12,768 bases of DNA from JBBQSN01 sp038213835 (lineage in GTDB: Bacteria; Actinomycetota; Actinomycetes; Actinomycetales; CAWJMD01), in contig JBBQSN010000100.1 of assembly GCA_038213835.1 (NCBI GenBank), positions 1 through 12,768 of the forward strand. Direction: 5' to 3'. A program made the translations under genes and the position numbers. Each line of letters begins with the position of its first letter. Position 1 is the first letter of the stretch. The notes under the pieces are model-generated. The model was not told the origin of the DNA and did no database searches. It saw only the letters and a list, made by a program, of their open reading frames with translations. Positions 6,109-12,768 of this stretch are shown here, piece by piece.

Positions 6109-7989
6109 TCAGCCCCGGCGGGCCTTCGCGGCCGACTTCGCGCGGCCGTTCTGGTCCAGCACCACCTTGCGGATGCGCACGGCGTCGACGGTGACCTCCA
6201 CGCACTCGTCCTCGCGGCAGAACTCCAGGCACTGCTCCAGCGACAACGCCCGCGGCGGCACCAGCCGCTCGAGCTCGTCCGCGTTGGAGCGCACGTTGGT
6301 GAGCTTCTTCTCCTTGGTGATGTTGACGTCCATGTCGTCGGCGCGGGAGTTCTCGCCGACCACCATGCCCTCGTACACCTCGGTGGTGGGCACGACGAAC
6401 AGCGTGCCGCGCTCCTGCAGGTTGGCGATCGCGTACCCGGTGGCGACGCCGGTGCGGTCGGCGACGAGCGAGCCGGACGGACGGGTGCGCAGGTCGCCGA
6501 ACCACGGCTCGTAGTCCTCGAACACGTGGTGGGCGATGCCGGTGCCCCTGGTGTCGGTGAGGAACTCGGTGCGGAAGCCGATCAGGCCGCGGGAGGGGAC
6601 GAGGAACTCCATCCGGACCCAGCCGGTGCCGTGGTTGACCATCTGCTCCATCCGGCCCTTGCGCACCGCCAGCAGCTGGGTGATGGTGCCGAGGTACTCC
6701 TCGGGGGCGTCGATGGTCAGGCGCTCGACCGGCTCGAGCAGCTTGCCGTCGACCGTGCGGGTGACGACCTGCGGCTTGCCGACGGTGAGCTCGAAGCCCT
6801 CGCGCCGCATCTGCTCCACCAGGATGGCCAGGGCGAGCTCGCCGCGGCCCTGGACCTCCCAGGTGTCGGGGCGCTCGGTGGTCAGGACCCGCAGCGAGAC
6901 GTTGCCGACCAGCTCGCGGTCGAGGCGGTCCTTGACGAGGCGCGCGGTGACCTTGGCGCCCTTGACCCGGCCGGACAGCGGCGAGGTGTTGGTGCCGATC
7001 GTCATCGAGATCGCGGGCTCGTCGACGCTGATGAGCGGCAGCGGGCGCGGGTCCTCGACGTCGGCGAGGGTCTCGCCGATGGTGATCTCGGAGATGCCGG
7101 CGATCGCGACGATGTCGCCCGGCCCCGCCTGCTCGGCGGTGACGCGCTCGAGCGCCTCGGTCATGAGCAGCTCGGTGATCTTGACCCGGGTCCGGGTGCC
7201 GTCGTGCTTGCACCACATGACGTGCTGGCCCTTGCGCAGCGTGCCGTTGTGCACCCGGCACAGGGCGAGCCGGCCGAGGAACGGCGAGGCGTCCAGGTTG
7301 GTGACGTGCGCCTGGAGGGGCATCTCCTCGTCGTAGACCGGGGCCGGGACGGTGTCCAGGATGGTGCGGAACAGCGGCTCCAGGTCGGGCGAGTCCGGCA
7401 TGCCGCCGTCGACCGGGCGCTCGAGCGAGGCGCGGCCGGCGCGGGCGCTGGCGTACACGATCGGGAACTCGATCTGGTGCTCGGTGGCGTCGAGGTCCAT
7501 GAACAGCTCGTAGGTCTCGTCCACGACCTCGGCGATCCGGGCGTCCGGACGGTCGACCTTGTTGACGACCAGGATCACCGGCAGGTGCGCGGCGAGCGCC
7601 TTGCGCAGCACGAACCGGGTCTGGGGCAGCGGGCCCTCGCTGGCGTCGATCAGCAGGCAGACGGCGTCGACCATCGACAGGCCGCGCTCCACCTCGCCGC
7701 CGAAGTCGGCGTGGCCGGGGGTGTCGATGATGTTGATGACGACGCCGTCGGGCAGGCCGGCGTCCGCGGCGGCCGGCCCGGTGTAGCGGACCCCCGTGTT
7801 CTTCGCGAGGATCGTGATGCCCTTCTCGCGCTCGAGGTCGCCCGAGTCCATCGCCCGTTCGTCGACGTGCTGGTGGGCGCCGAACGCCCCGGACTGCCAC
7901 AGCATGGCGTCCACGAGGGTGGTCTTGCCGTGGTCGACGTGGGCGACGATGGCCACGTTGCGGATGTCGTCGCGGGTGCGCGTGGGCAT
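6109..7989 (-). CDS. typA: Ribosome-associated translational GTPase TypA/BipA
   Basis: A 626-residue translation-factor GTPase of normal family length, related to EF-G and LepA. It binds the ribosome and is linked to stress adaptation and large-subunit assembly in other bacteria. G1 is AHVDHGKTT (residues 16-24), G2 lies in the REKGITI region (54-60), G3 is DTPGH (89-93) and G4 is NKVD (143-146). Domain II, the EF-G-like domains and the C-terminal TypA domain follow, with SRGLIGFRTEFLTDTRG and the conserved VYEGMVVGENSRADDMDVN region intact. The start is ATG at 7989; only a weak purine-rich stretch precedes it. A candidate -10 lies about 60 bases upstream. It is probably the first gene of a unit with mshB and its two followers. 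Confidence 0.97.
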   Translation of the reverse strand: MPTRTRDDIRNVAIVAHVDHGKTTLVDAMLWQSGAFGAHQHVDERAMDSGDLEREKGITILAKNTGVRYTGPAAADAGLPDGVVINIIDTPGHADFGGEVERGLSMVDAVCLLIDASEGPLPQTRFVLRKALAAHLPVILVVNKVDRPDARIAEVVDETYELFMDLDATEHQIEFPIVYASARAGRASLERPVDGGMPDSPDLEPLFRTILDTVPAPVYDEEMPLQAHVTNLDASPFLGRLALCRVHNGTLRKGQHVMWCKHDGTRTRVKITELLMTEALERVTAEQAGPGDIVAIAGISEITIGETLADVEDPRPLPLISVDEPAISMTIGTNTSPLSGRVKGAKVTARLVKDRLDRELVGNVSLRVLTTERPDTWEVQGRGELALAILVEQMRREGFELTVGKPQVVTRTVDGKLLEPVERLTIDAPEEYLGTITQLLAVRKGRMEQMVNHGTGWVRMEFLVPSRGLIGFRTEFLTDTRGTGIAHHVFEDYEPWFGDLRTRPSGSLVADRTGVATGYAIANLQERGTLFVVPTTEVYEGMVVGENSRADDMDVNITKEKKLTNVRSNADELERLVPPRALSLEQCLEFCREDECVEVTVDAVRIRKVVLDQNGRAKSAAKARRG

Positions 7990-8047
7990 GCTGGCGTCTG
8001 CTCGGTTCTCTCGGGGGCGCCGGGCAGAGGTGCTCGCGGCGGGCCCG

Positions 8048-8053
8048 AGTCTA
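8048..8053 (-). promoter_or_regulatory. Candidate -10 element for typA
   Basis: TAGACT on the minus strand fits TAnnnT and would give a leader of about 50 bases before the typA ATG. The -35 region is not recognisable. It lies in the 111-base gap after the FtsH-like gene. Confidence 0.4.
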
Positions 8054-8100
8054 CGGGCTGCGCCGTACCCCGAGCCGACAGCCGCCCGACAGCCCGCCTG

Positions 8101-10134
8101 TCAGCCCCGCTCGGCCTCCAGCGCCACCCTCTCGGCGGCAGCGAGGGCGACCACCGTCGCCGGGGGCCCGACCTGGGTCGTGACCGCCCTGCGGGGGCTC
8201 CCCTCGACGAGCGCTGCCGTGCGCTCGGCCTCGCGGAGCACGTCGGTGATCTCGTGCCCGATCAGCTCGTGCCGCTCCAGCAGGGCGTCGCGCAGCGCCT
8301 CGACGAGGTGCGCGTTGACGCCGAGCAGGTGGGTCACGTGCTTCTTCTGGTCCTGGAGCAGCCGCTCCATCTCGGTGCGCCCGGCGGAGTCGCCGATCAC
8401 GCGTCCGACGAGGTTCTCGGACGAGAACGCCGAGCCCTGGACAGCACCGAAGGAGATCAGCGTCTCGCCCATCCCGGCGGAGCCGATCATCTGGGCGGCC
8501 ACGGTGGTGGCGTACTGCAGATCGCTGGACGGGCCGGTCGAGACGTCCCCGAAGAACTGCTCCTCGGCGACCTGGCCGCCGAAGGCGATCCGGATCAGGG
8601 CGGTGAGCTCGGTGCGCGAGCGGGTGTAGACGTCCTCCGCGTCGCCGTGGGCGAGCAGGCCGAGGGCGCTGGCGCGCTTGACGATGGACAGGATCTCCAG
8701 CCGGCGGTGCGGCGCCTCGAGGTAGGCGGTGACGGCGTGGCCGGCCTCGTGCGTGGCGATCAGGCGCTGCTCGTGCACCGTGTAGCCCACCGGCTGGCCG
8801 AGACCCACCTCGACCACCAAGCGCGCCTGCTCGAGGTCGACCCACGACATCGCCGAGCCGCCCCGGCGCAGCGCGTTGATCAGGGCCTCGTCCATGAGGT
8901 GCTCGATCATCACCGGGCTGTAGCCCTGGGTGACCCCGGCGAGAGCGTCCCGGCGCTCGGGGTCCTCCAGCTCGGCCTCGTGCGACTTGCGGCCGAGGAA
9001 GTGGTCGACGATCTCGCGTCGTCCGGCCTTGTCCGGGAGGTCGAAGGTGAGACGGCGGTCGAACCGACCCGGACGCAGCAGCGCGGGGTCGAGGTTGTCG
9101 GCCCGGTTGGTGGCCGCGATGAGCAGCACGTCGACCGGCTCCTGGCGCGGCCGCGGGATCTGCCGGCCGGCGGGGAGCAGGAGGTTGACGGCGTCGATCC
9201 CCTTGCCCACCAGCTTGTTCCAGCCGGTGGGGTCGTCGAAGGACTGCATCTGGACCAGGAGCTCGTTGACGACACCACCCACCCCCTCGCTGGTGACGTT
9301 GCGCGAGACGACGGTGCCCCCCACCGCGTGCAGGGCCGCGTGCAGGCCGGCGAAGGAGGTGGATTCGGCGCCGGGCAGTCCGTCGAGGCCGCCGCAGCAC
9401 GAGGCCGCCGAGCTGGACGAGGGCAGCGGCGGAGCCGGCGAGGCGCTCATGCCGCCGCGGACGGTGGCGATGGCGTCGATCTCCTCGATGAAGCCGATCG
9501 CGCCGCCCTCCTTGCGCGCGGCCTTGCGCAGCGCCTTGAAGTACGAGCGGATCTTGCGGGCGGTGGCGCCGTAGTACATCGACTGGAACGAGGTGCCGGA
9601 GACGAACAGGAACGGCACGCCCGCCTCGGCCGCCATCGCCTTGGCCATGTGCGTCTTGCCGGTGCCGGGGGCGCCCTCGAACAGCAGGCCGCGGCGCGGC
9701 GTGCCGCCCATGTCGCGACGGAAGGTGCGACCCGCGAGGAACAGGTCGAGCGAGCGCAGGACGTCTTCCTTGACCGGCGCCAGGCCCTTGACGTCGTCCA
9801 TCCGGACGTCGATCTGCTCCGGGCGGACCATGACGTGCGGCGAGCGACCGGCGACCACCGAGGTGCCGAGGAGCATGCCGATCAGGACGAGGAAGAACAC
9901 GCCCACGATGAGGTACATGGGGTCGACCGGGGGCATGCTCGGCATCGTCACCGGGTCGCCGGTCAGGTACCGGGTCCACCACCAGGCGAGCACGGGACCG
10001 ACCACCGCGACGAAGACGAGAAGGCGGCGCTGGCGCATCCGCTCGCGCTTGCGGCCGACGTCGGCGGGGTCGCGCCGCAGCCGCGGTGCCGTGTCGTCGG
10101 TGCGCGTGGTGCCGGTGCTCGTGCTCTGGGTCAC
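8101..10134 (-). CDS. Divergent FtsH-like membrane AAA+ zinc metalloprotease (M41)
   Basis: A 677-residue membrane-bound ATP-dependent protease candidate. Membrane segments lie at about residues 37-57 and 74-96, with only about 16 residues between them, so the usual FtsH extracytoplasmic domain is nearly absent. The AAA+ domain has Walker A GAPGTGKT (154-161). Walker B is FIEEID (215-220), with E217 where FtsH has Asp. The pore loop is MYYG (186-189) instead of the usual MFVG. Arginine fingers are R354 and R357 in LRPGRFDRR. Two insertions, about 229-286 (Pro/Ser-rich with a CC pair) and 302-333, interrupt the domain. The protease domain is complete: HEAGH at 462-466 and D538 as third zinc ligand. 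The start is GTG at 10134 with GGGGAGGG 8 bases upstream. This is not the housekeeping ftsH by sequence or neighbourhood. It is probably a paralogue of quality-control or regulatory function; the substrate is unknown. Confidence 0.85.
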   Translation of the reverse strand: MTQSTSTGTTRTDDTAPRLRRDPADVGRKRERMRQRRLLVFVAVVGPVLAWWWTRYLTGDPVTMPSMPPVDPMYLIVGVFFLVLIGMLLGTSVVAGRSPHVMVRPEQIDVRMDDVKGLAPVKEDVLRSLDLFLAGRTFRRDMGGTPRRGLLFEGAPGTGKTHMAKAMAAEAGVPFLFVSGTSFQSMYYGATARKIRSYFKALRKAARKEGGAIGFIEEIDAIATVRGGMSASPAPPLPSSSSAASCCGGLDGLPGAESTSFAGLHAALHAVGGTVVSRNVTSEGVGGVVNELLVQMQSFDDPTGWNKLVGKGIDAVNLLLPAGRQIPRPRQEPVDVLLIAATNRADNLDPALLRPGRFDRRLTFDLPDKAGRREIVDHFLGRKSHEAELEDPERRDALAGVTQGYSPVMIEHLMDEALINALRRGGSAMSWVDLEQARLVVEVGLGQPVGYTVHEQRLIATHEAGHAVTAYLEAPHRRLEILSIVKRASALGLLAHGDAEDVYTRSRTELTALIRIAFGGQVAEEQFFGDVSTGPSSDLQYATTVAAQMIGSAGMGETLISFGAVQGSAFSSENLVGRVIGDSAGRTEMERLLQDQKKHVTHLLGVNAHLVEALRDALLERHELIGHEITDVLREAERTAALVEGSPRRAVTTQVGPPATVVALAAAERVALEAERG

Positions 10135-10142
10135 GGTGCGGG

Positions 10143-10150
10143 CCCTCCCC
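10143..10150 (-). promoter_or_regulatory. Ribosome binding site fixing the FtsH-like start
   Basis: GGGGAGGG on the minus strand ends 8 bases before the GTG at 10134. It favours this start over the 49-codon in-frame extension up to 10281, which has arginine-rich, low-complexity coding and no comparable site. Confidence 0.75.
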
Positions 10151-10154
10151 GTCG

Positions 10155-10182
10155 GGTCTCGACCAGCCCTCGGTCTCGACCA
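10155..10182 (-). repeat. Two 11-base direct repeats upstream of the FtsH-like gene
   Basis: The minus strand reads TGGTCGAGACC twice, at 10182-10172 and 10165-10155, with a period of 17 bases. Each copy contains an inverted GGTC/GACC pair around two central bases. They lie 21-48 bases before the start codon, where an operator or promoter-associated site could sit. No regulator is identified. Confidence 0.5.
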
Positions 10183-10287
10183 TCTGTCGTTCTCACGAAG
10201 GGGGTTACCCGAGCCCGCCCGGCAGCAAACGAGGTGTCCCTCGTCCGGCGGAACCCCGTCGAACGGCCCGGACGCGCTCACCCGGTC

Positions 10288-10304
10288 GGCCCTGACGTCG
10301 GGCC
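10288..10304 (-). terminator. Weak hairpin after the Nudix gene
   Basis: GGCCC, a 7-base loop and GGGCC form a 5-bp stem starting about 10 bases after the Nudix stop. There is no T tract. It is a possible terminator in the 180-base gap before the FtsH-like gene. Apart from this and the repeats at 10155-10182 I see nothing else in that gap. Confidence 0.25.
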
Positions 10305-10314
10305 AGCGGTCGGG

Positions 10315-10980
10315 TCAGTGCCCGGATCGGTCCGGGTCGTGGGTCTCGAGCCAGCCGTCGTGGGCCTCGGCGAAGCCGGCGAGCAGGCCGTCGTCGACCG
10401 GCAGCGACCCGGGCCCCGGCTCGAGGGCGACCACCCACTGGGCGTCCTCGAGGTCGTCGTCGCCGGCCAGCAGCTCGCGATGGGCGAAGGCCTGCGCGCC
10501 CTGCGCGCGCAGCGTCGCCGCGAGGTCCTCGGCGTCGTCGCGGTCGGGGAGCACCACCAGGCGGGTGCCGCCCAGCCGCTCGCGCAGCGCTCGGACGACC
10601 GGCACGTCGGCCGGCAACCAGGCGACCGCCTCGGGGGCCTGCGCCAGCGGCAGCCACCGCAGCTCGTCGTGGTCCTGCAGGGCGCGCGGTTCCCCGGTCA
10701 CCAGGACCGCCAGCCGCACCTCGAGCCGGCCGCCGGCACCGAGCGGCCAACCACCCTCCACGGGGCCTCCCACGACGGGCCCCAGCTCGACGGCGACGCC
10801 GAGCTCCTCCTCGAGCTCGCGCCGCAGCGCCTGGTCGGGCGTCTCCCCCGGCTCCACCTTCCCGCCGGGCAGCTCCCAGCCACCCGCCACCCGGCTGGGG
10901 GCGCTGCGCCTCGCCGCGAACAGGTGCGTCGGGGCCGCGAGGTCGTCGACCAGCGCGGCGCCCACCACGTGGAGTCCCAT
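10315..10980 (-). CDS. Nudix hydrolase (MutT-like) with C-terminal extension
   Basis: A 221-residue cytosolic pyrophosphohydrolase candidate. Residues 1-130 are a MutT-like Nudix domain. The box GKVEPGETPDQALRRELEEELGV (written here as GKVEPGE at 40-46 and REL-EEE-LGV at 54-62) has all catalytic glutamates. GGWELPGG precedes it, as in 8-oxo-dGTP and nucleotide-pool cleaners. About 85 further residues (135-221) follow, acidic and mixed alpha/beta, which I do not recognise; single-domain MutT proteins are about 130-150 residues. The ATG at 10980 has no clear Shine-Dalgarno and lies 8 bases after a -10-like TAGGGT, so the mRNA may be leaderless. It diverges from the VIT1-type transporter gene. 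A role in removing oxidised nucleotides is plausible but inferred from family only. Confidence 0.85.
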   Translation of the reverse strand: MGLHVVGAALVDDLAAPTHLFAARRSAPSRVAGGWELPGGKVEPGETPDQALRRELEEELGVAVELGPVVGGPVEGGWPLGAGGRLEVRLAVLVTGEPRALQDHDELRWLPLAQAPEAVAWLPADVPVVRALRERLGGTRLVVLPDRDDAEDLAATLRAQGAQAFAHRELLAGDDDLEDAQWVVALEPGPGSLPVDDGLLAGFAEAHDGWLETHDPDRSGH

Positions 10981-10988
10981 GGGCGCCC

Positions 10989-10998
10989 ACCCTAGGGT
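10989..10998. promoter_or_regulatory. Palindromic bidirectional -10 (TAGGGT on both strands)
   Basis: ACCCTAGGGT is a perfect 10-base palindrome in the 24-base gap between two divergent ATG codons. It gives TAGGGT on each strand. On the plus strand the hexamer ends 6 bases before the transporter ATG; on the minus strand it ends 8 bases before the Nudix ATG. Both distances fit leaderless transcription, and neither gene has a good ribosome site. A partial -35 (TGGAGT, 10970-10975, 17-base spacer) is seen for the plus direction only. Confidence 0.6.
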
Positions 10999-11004
10999 CG
11001 GGCC

Positions 11005-11721
11005 ATGAGCTCCCCCCACGGACCCGGACAGCACGAGGGCGAGCAGCACGGTACCGGGCTGGCGGGGCGGCTGAACTGGTTGCGCGCCGGCGTGCTGGGC
11101 GCCAACGACGGCATCGTCTCGACCGCAGGGCTCGTGGTGGGCGTCGCCGGCGCCTCGACCGACCACGGCGTCGTCGTGCTGGCCGGGCTCGCCGGCCTGG
11201 TCGCCGGCGCCCTGTCGATGGCGGGCGGTGAGTACGTGTCCGTGAGCACCCAGCGCGATACCGAGGAGGCCGCGCTGCGTACGGAGCGCTGGGAGCTGCA
11301 GGAGATGCCCGCCGCCGAGCTCGAGGAGCTGGCGACGATCTACCGCGGGAGGGGCCTGGCCCCCGACCTCGCGCAGGAGGTGGCCGAACAGCTCACCGCC
11401 CGCGACGCGCTGGGTGCGCACGCGGAGGCCGAGCTGGGCATCGACCCGGACCGGCGCACCAGCCCGTGGCAGGCGGCCCTGGCGTCGTCGGTGGCGTTCA
11501 CGGTCGGCGCGCTGCTGCCCCTGCTGGCGATCGCGCTGCCGCCGCAGGCGGTGCGGGTGCCGGTGACCGTGGCCGCCGTCACCGTGGCCCTGGTGCTGAC
11601 GGGCGTGGTCTCGGCACGCCTCGGCCGGGCGCGGGTGCGCCCGGCCGTGGTCCGCAACGTGGTGGTGGGACTGCTGGCGATGGGCCTGACCTTCGCGGTC
11701 GGCTCCCTGGTCGGGGGCTGA
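11005..11721 (+). CDS. VIT1/CCC1-family Fe(II)/Mn(II) transporter
   Basis: A 238-residue inner-membrane protein of the vacuolar iron transporter family, which exports or sequesters Fe2+ or Mn2+, usually by proton antiport. Five membrane segments lie at about residues 28-50, 56-79, 158-180, 184-208 and 214-237. The family motifs are present: LGANDGIVST with D35, and ALSMAGGEYVSVSTQRDTE with M72 and E76, matching metal-pathway residues. The cytosolic acidic helices at about 85-150 (ERWELQEMPAAELEEL, then QEVAEQL) correspond to the metal-binding domain. The N-terminal tail has H5, H10 and H15. ATG at 11005 has no Shine-Dalgarno and lies 6 bases after a -10-like TAGGGT. Metal specificity cannot be read from the sequence. 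It may protect against iron or manganese overload. Confidence 0.92.
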   Translation: MSSPHGPGQHEGEQHGTGLAGRLNWLRAGVLGANDGIVSTAGLVVGVAGASTDHGVVVLAGLAGLVAGALSMAGGEYVSVSTQRDTEEAALRTERWELQEMPAAELEELATIYRGRGLAPDLAQEVAEQLTARDALGAHAEAELGIDPDRRTSPWQAALASSVAFTVGALLPLLAIALPPQAVRVPVTVAAVTVALVLTGVVSARLGRARVRPAVVRNVVVGLLAMGLTFAVGSLVGG

Positions 11722-11723
11722 CC

Positions 11724-11750
11724 CCGCCCTGCCACCGGGATGCCAGGCGG
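11724..11750. terminator. Possible bidirectional terminator hairpin
   Basis: CCGCCCTG and CAGGCGG can pair over 7 bp with one bulged C and a 12-base loop, filling most of the 38-base gap between the convergent transporter and ABC ATPase genes. Position fits a terminator; no T tract is present on either strand. Confidence 0.3.
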
Positions 11751-11759
11751 ACCCGAGGG

Positions 11760-12768
11760 TCAGATCCCGACCCGCACCTTGATCTCGGCGAAGTGGCAGG
11801 CCGCGGTGTGGTTGGCGCCGGAGCCCTCGTGGTGCACGAGCAGCGGCTCCTCGGTGGCGCAGATGTCCTGCGCCTTCCAGCACCGGGTCCGGAACCGGCA
11901 GCCGGACGGAGGGTTGAGCGGGCTCGGGACGTCGCCGGTGAGGATGACGCGCTCGCGCTTGCGCTCGATCTCGGGGTTGGCCGAGGGGGCGGCCGACATC
12001 AGCGCCTGCGTGTACGGGTGCATCGGCCGCTCGTAGAGCTCGTCCTTGTCGGCGATCTCGACGATCTTGCCCAGGTACATGACCGCGACCCGGTTGCTGA
12101 TGTGCCGCACCACGGACAGGTCGTGCGCGATGAACATGTAGGCCAGCCCGAGCCGCTCCTGGAGGTCCTCGAGCAGGTTGACCACGCCGGCCTGCACCGA
12201 GACGTCGAGCGCGGAGACCGGCTCGTCCAGGACGAGCATCCTCGGCTCGAGCGCGAGCGCCCGGGCGATGCCGACCCGCTGGCGCTGGCCGCCGGAGAAC
12301 TCGTGCGGGTACCGGTTGCCGTGCTCGGGGTTGAGGCCGACCAGCTGGAGCAGCTCGGCCACCCTCGCCTTGCCCTCCTTGTCGCTCTTCCACAGCCCGT
12401 GCACCTTGAGCGGCTCGCCGATGATGTCGTTGACCGGCATCTTCGGGTTGAGCGAGGCGTAGGGGTCCTGGAACACGATCTGCAGCTCGCGCCGGACGGG
12501 ACGCATCTGCGAGACCGACAGGCCGATGAGCTCGCGGCCCTCGAACCGGACCGAGCCCGACGTCGGCGTGTGCAGCTGGAGCAGGGCGCGTCCGGTGGTC
12601 GACTTGCCGCAGCCGGACTCGCCCACCACCCCGAGGGTCTCGCCGGCGTCGATGTGGAAGCTGACCCCCGAGACCGCCTGGACCTGGCCGACGACGCTGC
12701 GCAGCAGACCTCCGCCCTTGACCGGGAAGTTCATCACGAGGTCCGTGACCTCGAGCAGGTGCGCGGAC
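11760..12768 (-). CDS. Oligopeptide/dipeptide ABC transporter ATP-binding protein (OppF/DppF type), 5' end outside window
   Basis: The cytosolic ATPase of a peptide importer; about 336 C-terminal residues are visible and the reading frame is open to the window edge. Numbering from the first visible residue, Walker A GESGCGKST is at 49-57. A Q-loop (FQDPYASLNPKM), signature FSGGQRQRV, Walker B MLVLDEPVSALD and switch AHDLSV follow. The C-terminus has the oligopeptide-transporter extension: HPYTQALMSAAP, then GDVPSPLNPPSGCRF and RTRCWKAQDIC with its conserved cysteines. The visible start of the domain (HLLEVTDLVMNFPVKGG) is near the natural N-terminus, so only a few residues are missing. The GTG and ATG at 12737-12732 are internal to the domain start and probably not the initiation site. 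The gene is likely the last of a peptide-permease operon lying to the right. Confidence 0.93.
   Translation of the reverse strand, partial: SAHLLEVTDLVMNFPVKGGGLLRSVVGQVQAVSGVSFHIDAGETLGVVGESGCGKSTTGRALLQLHTPTSGSVRFEGRELIGLSVSQMRPVRRELQIVFQDPYASLNPKMPVNDIIGEPLKVHGLWKSDKEGKARVAELLQLVGLNPEHGNRYPHEFSGGQRQRVGIARALALEPRMLVLDEPVSALDVSVQAGVVNLLEDLQERLGLAYMFIAHDLSVVRHISNRVAVMYLGKIVEIADKDELYERPMHPYTQALMSAAPSANPEIERKRERVILTGDVPSPLNPPSGCRFRTRCWKAQDICATEEPLLVHHEGSGANHTAACHFAEIKVRVGI

Noticed and set aside
8075..8102. Tandem CCGACAGCC copies and the inverted pair GACAG-N5-CTGTC at the FtsH-like stop, echoing GACAG-T-CTGTC at 1510-1520.
   Set aside because: The words are short, partly coding at the stop, and differ in spacing from the distant site; I judge the resemblance chance in GC-rich sequence.
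9136..9450. Sequencing frameshifts as the cause of the insertions in the FtsH-like protein.
   Set aside because: Conserved helices and strands resume in the same frame after each insertion, and length and codon usage remain smooth, so paired errors are unnecessary.
10135..10281. A 49-residue N-terminal extension of the FtsH-like protein.
   Set aside because: The GTG at 10134 has a strong ribosome site 8 bases upstream, while the extension has none, is Arg/Gly-rich and includes the 11-base repeats.
5608..10995. A 1795-codon open frame on the plus strand opposite mshB, typA, the FtsH-like gene and the Nudix gene.
   Set aside because: It is antisense to well-supported genes with clear catalytic motifs. 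Very GC-rich DNA seldom makes stops in this phase, and the translation is low-complexity with no domain.

Overview
The window is a stretch of ordinary, densely coded chromosome from a very GC-rich actinobacterium. A mycothiol-biosynthesis deacetylase (MshB), a 7Fe ferredoxin beside a DapC-type aminotransferase, several GTG starts and strong third-position G/C all point that way. The order Propionibacteriales (Nocardioides-like) is my best guess, but this is inference. I see no tRNA, rRNA, CRISPR array, insertion sequence, prophage or integration scar. Twelve genes cover nearly everything; the longest gene-free gap is about 180 bases.

Left part (1-2532): on the minus strand, a ferredoxin gene is followed after 10 bases by a dapC-type succinyldiaminopimelate aminotransferase whose last codons run off the window. 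A GNAT acetyltransferase of the Rv0428c type diverges from them on the plus strand. Its stop codon overlaps the stop of the next, convergent gene.

Middle (2529-7989, all minus strand): typA, mshB, a small four-helix membrane protein and a flavin reductase-like protein lie head to tail. The last three are translationally coupled by 1- and 4-base overlaps. A membrane-anchored VanW protein with tandem peptidoglycan-binding-type repeats follows after a 56-base gap holding a strong hairpin. The themes are translation-associated GTPase function, the thiol/redox economy of actinobacteria, and the cell envelope.

Right part (8101-12768): a divergent FtsH-like membrane AAA+ zinc protease is the most unusual gene. 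Its HExxH site is intact, but the Walker B aspartate is replaced by glutamate, the pore loop is altered, the AAA domain carries two insertions, and there is almost no extracytoplasmic domain. Next come a Nudix hydrolase with an unassigned C-terminal extension and, diverging from it, a VIT1/CCC1-type Fe/Mn transporter. Their start codons are only 24 bases apart around a perfect palindrome that supplies a -10-like hexamer on each strand, suggesting two leaderless transcripts. The window closes with the ATPase of an oligopeptide ABC transporter, cut at its N-terminus by the window edge.

I did not find a clear new multi-gene system. The FtsH-like protein, the symmetric divergent promoter and the repeats before the FtsH-like gene are the best leads.
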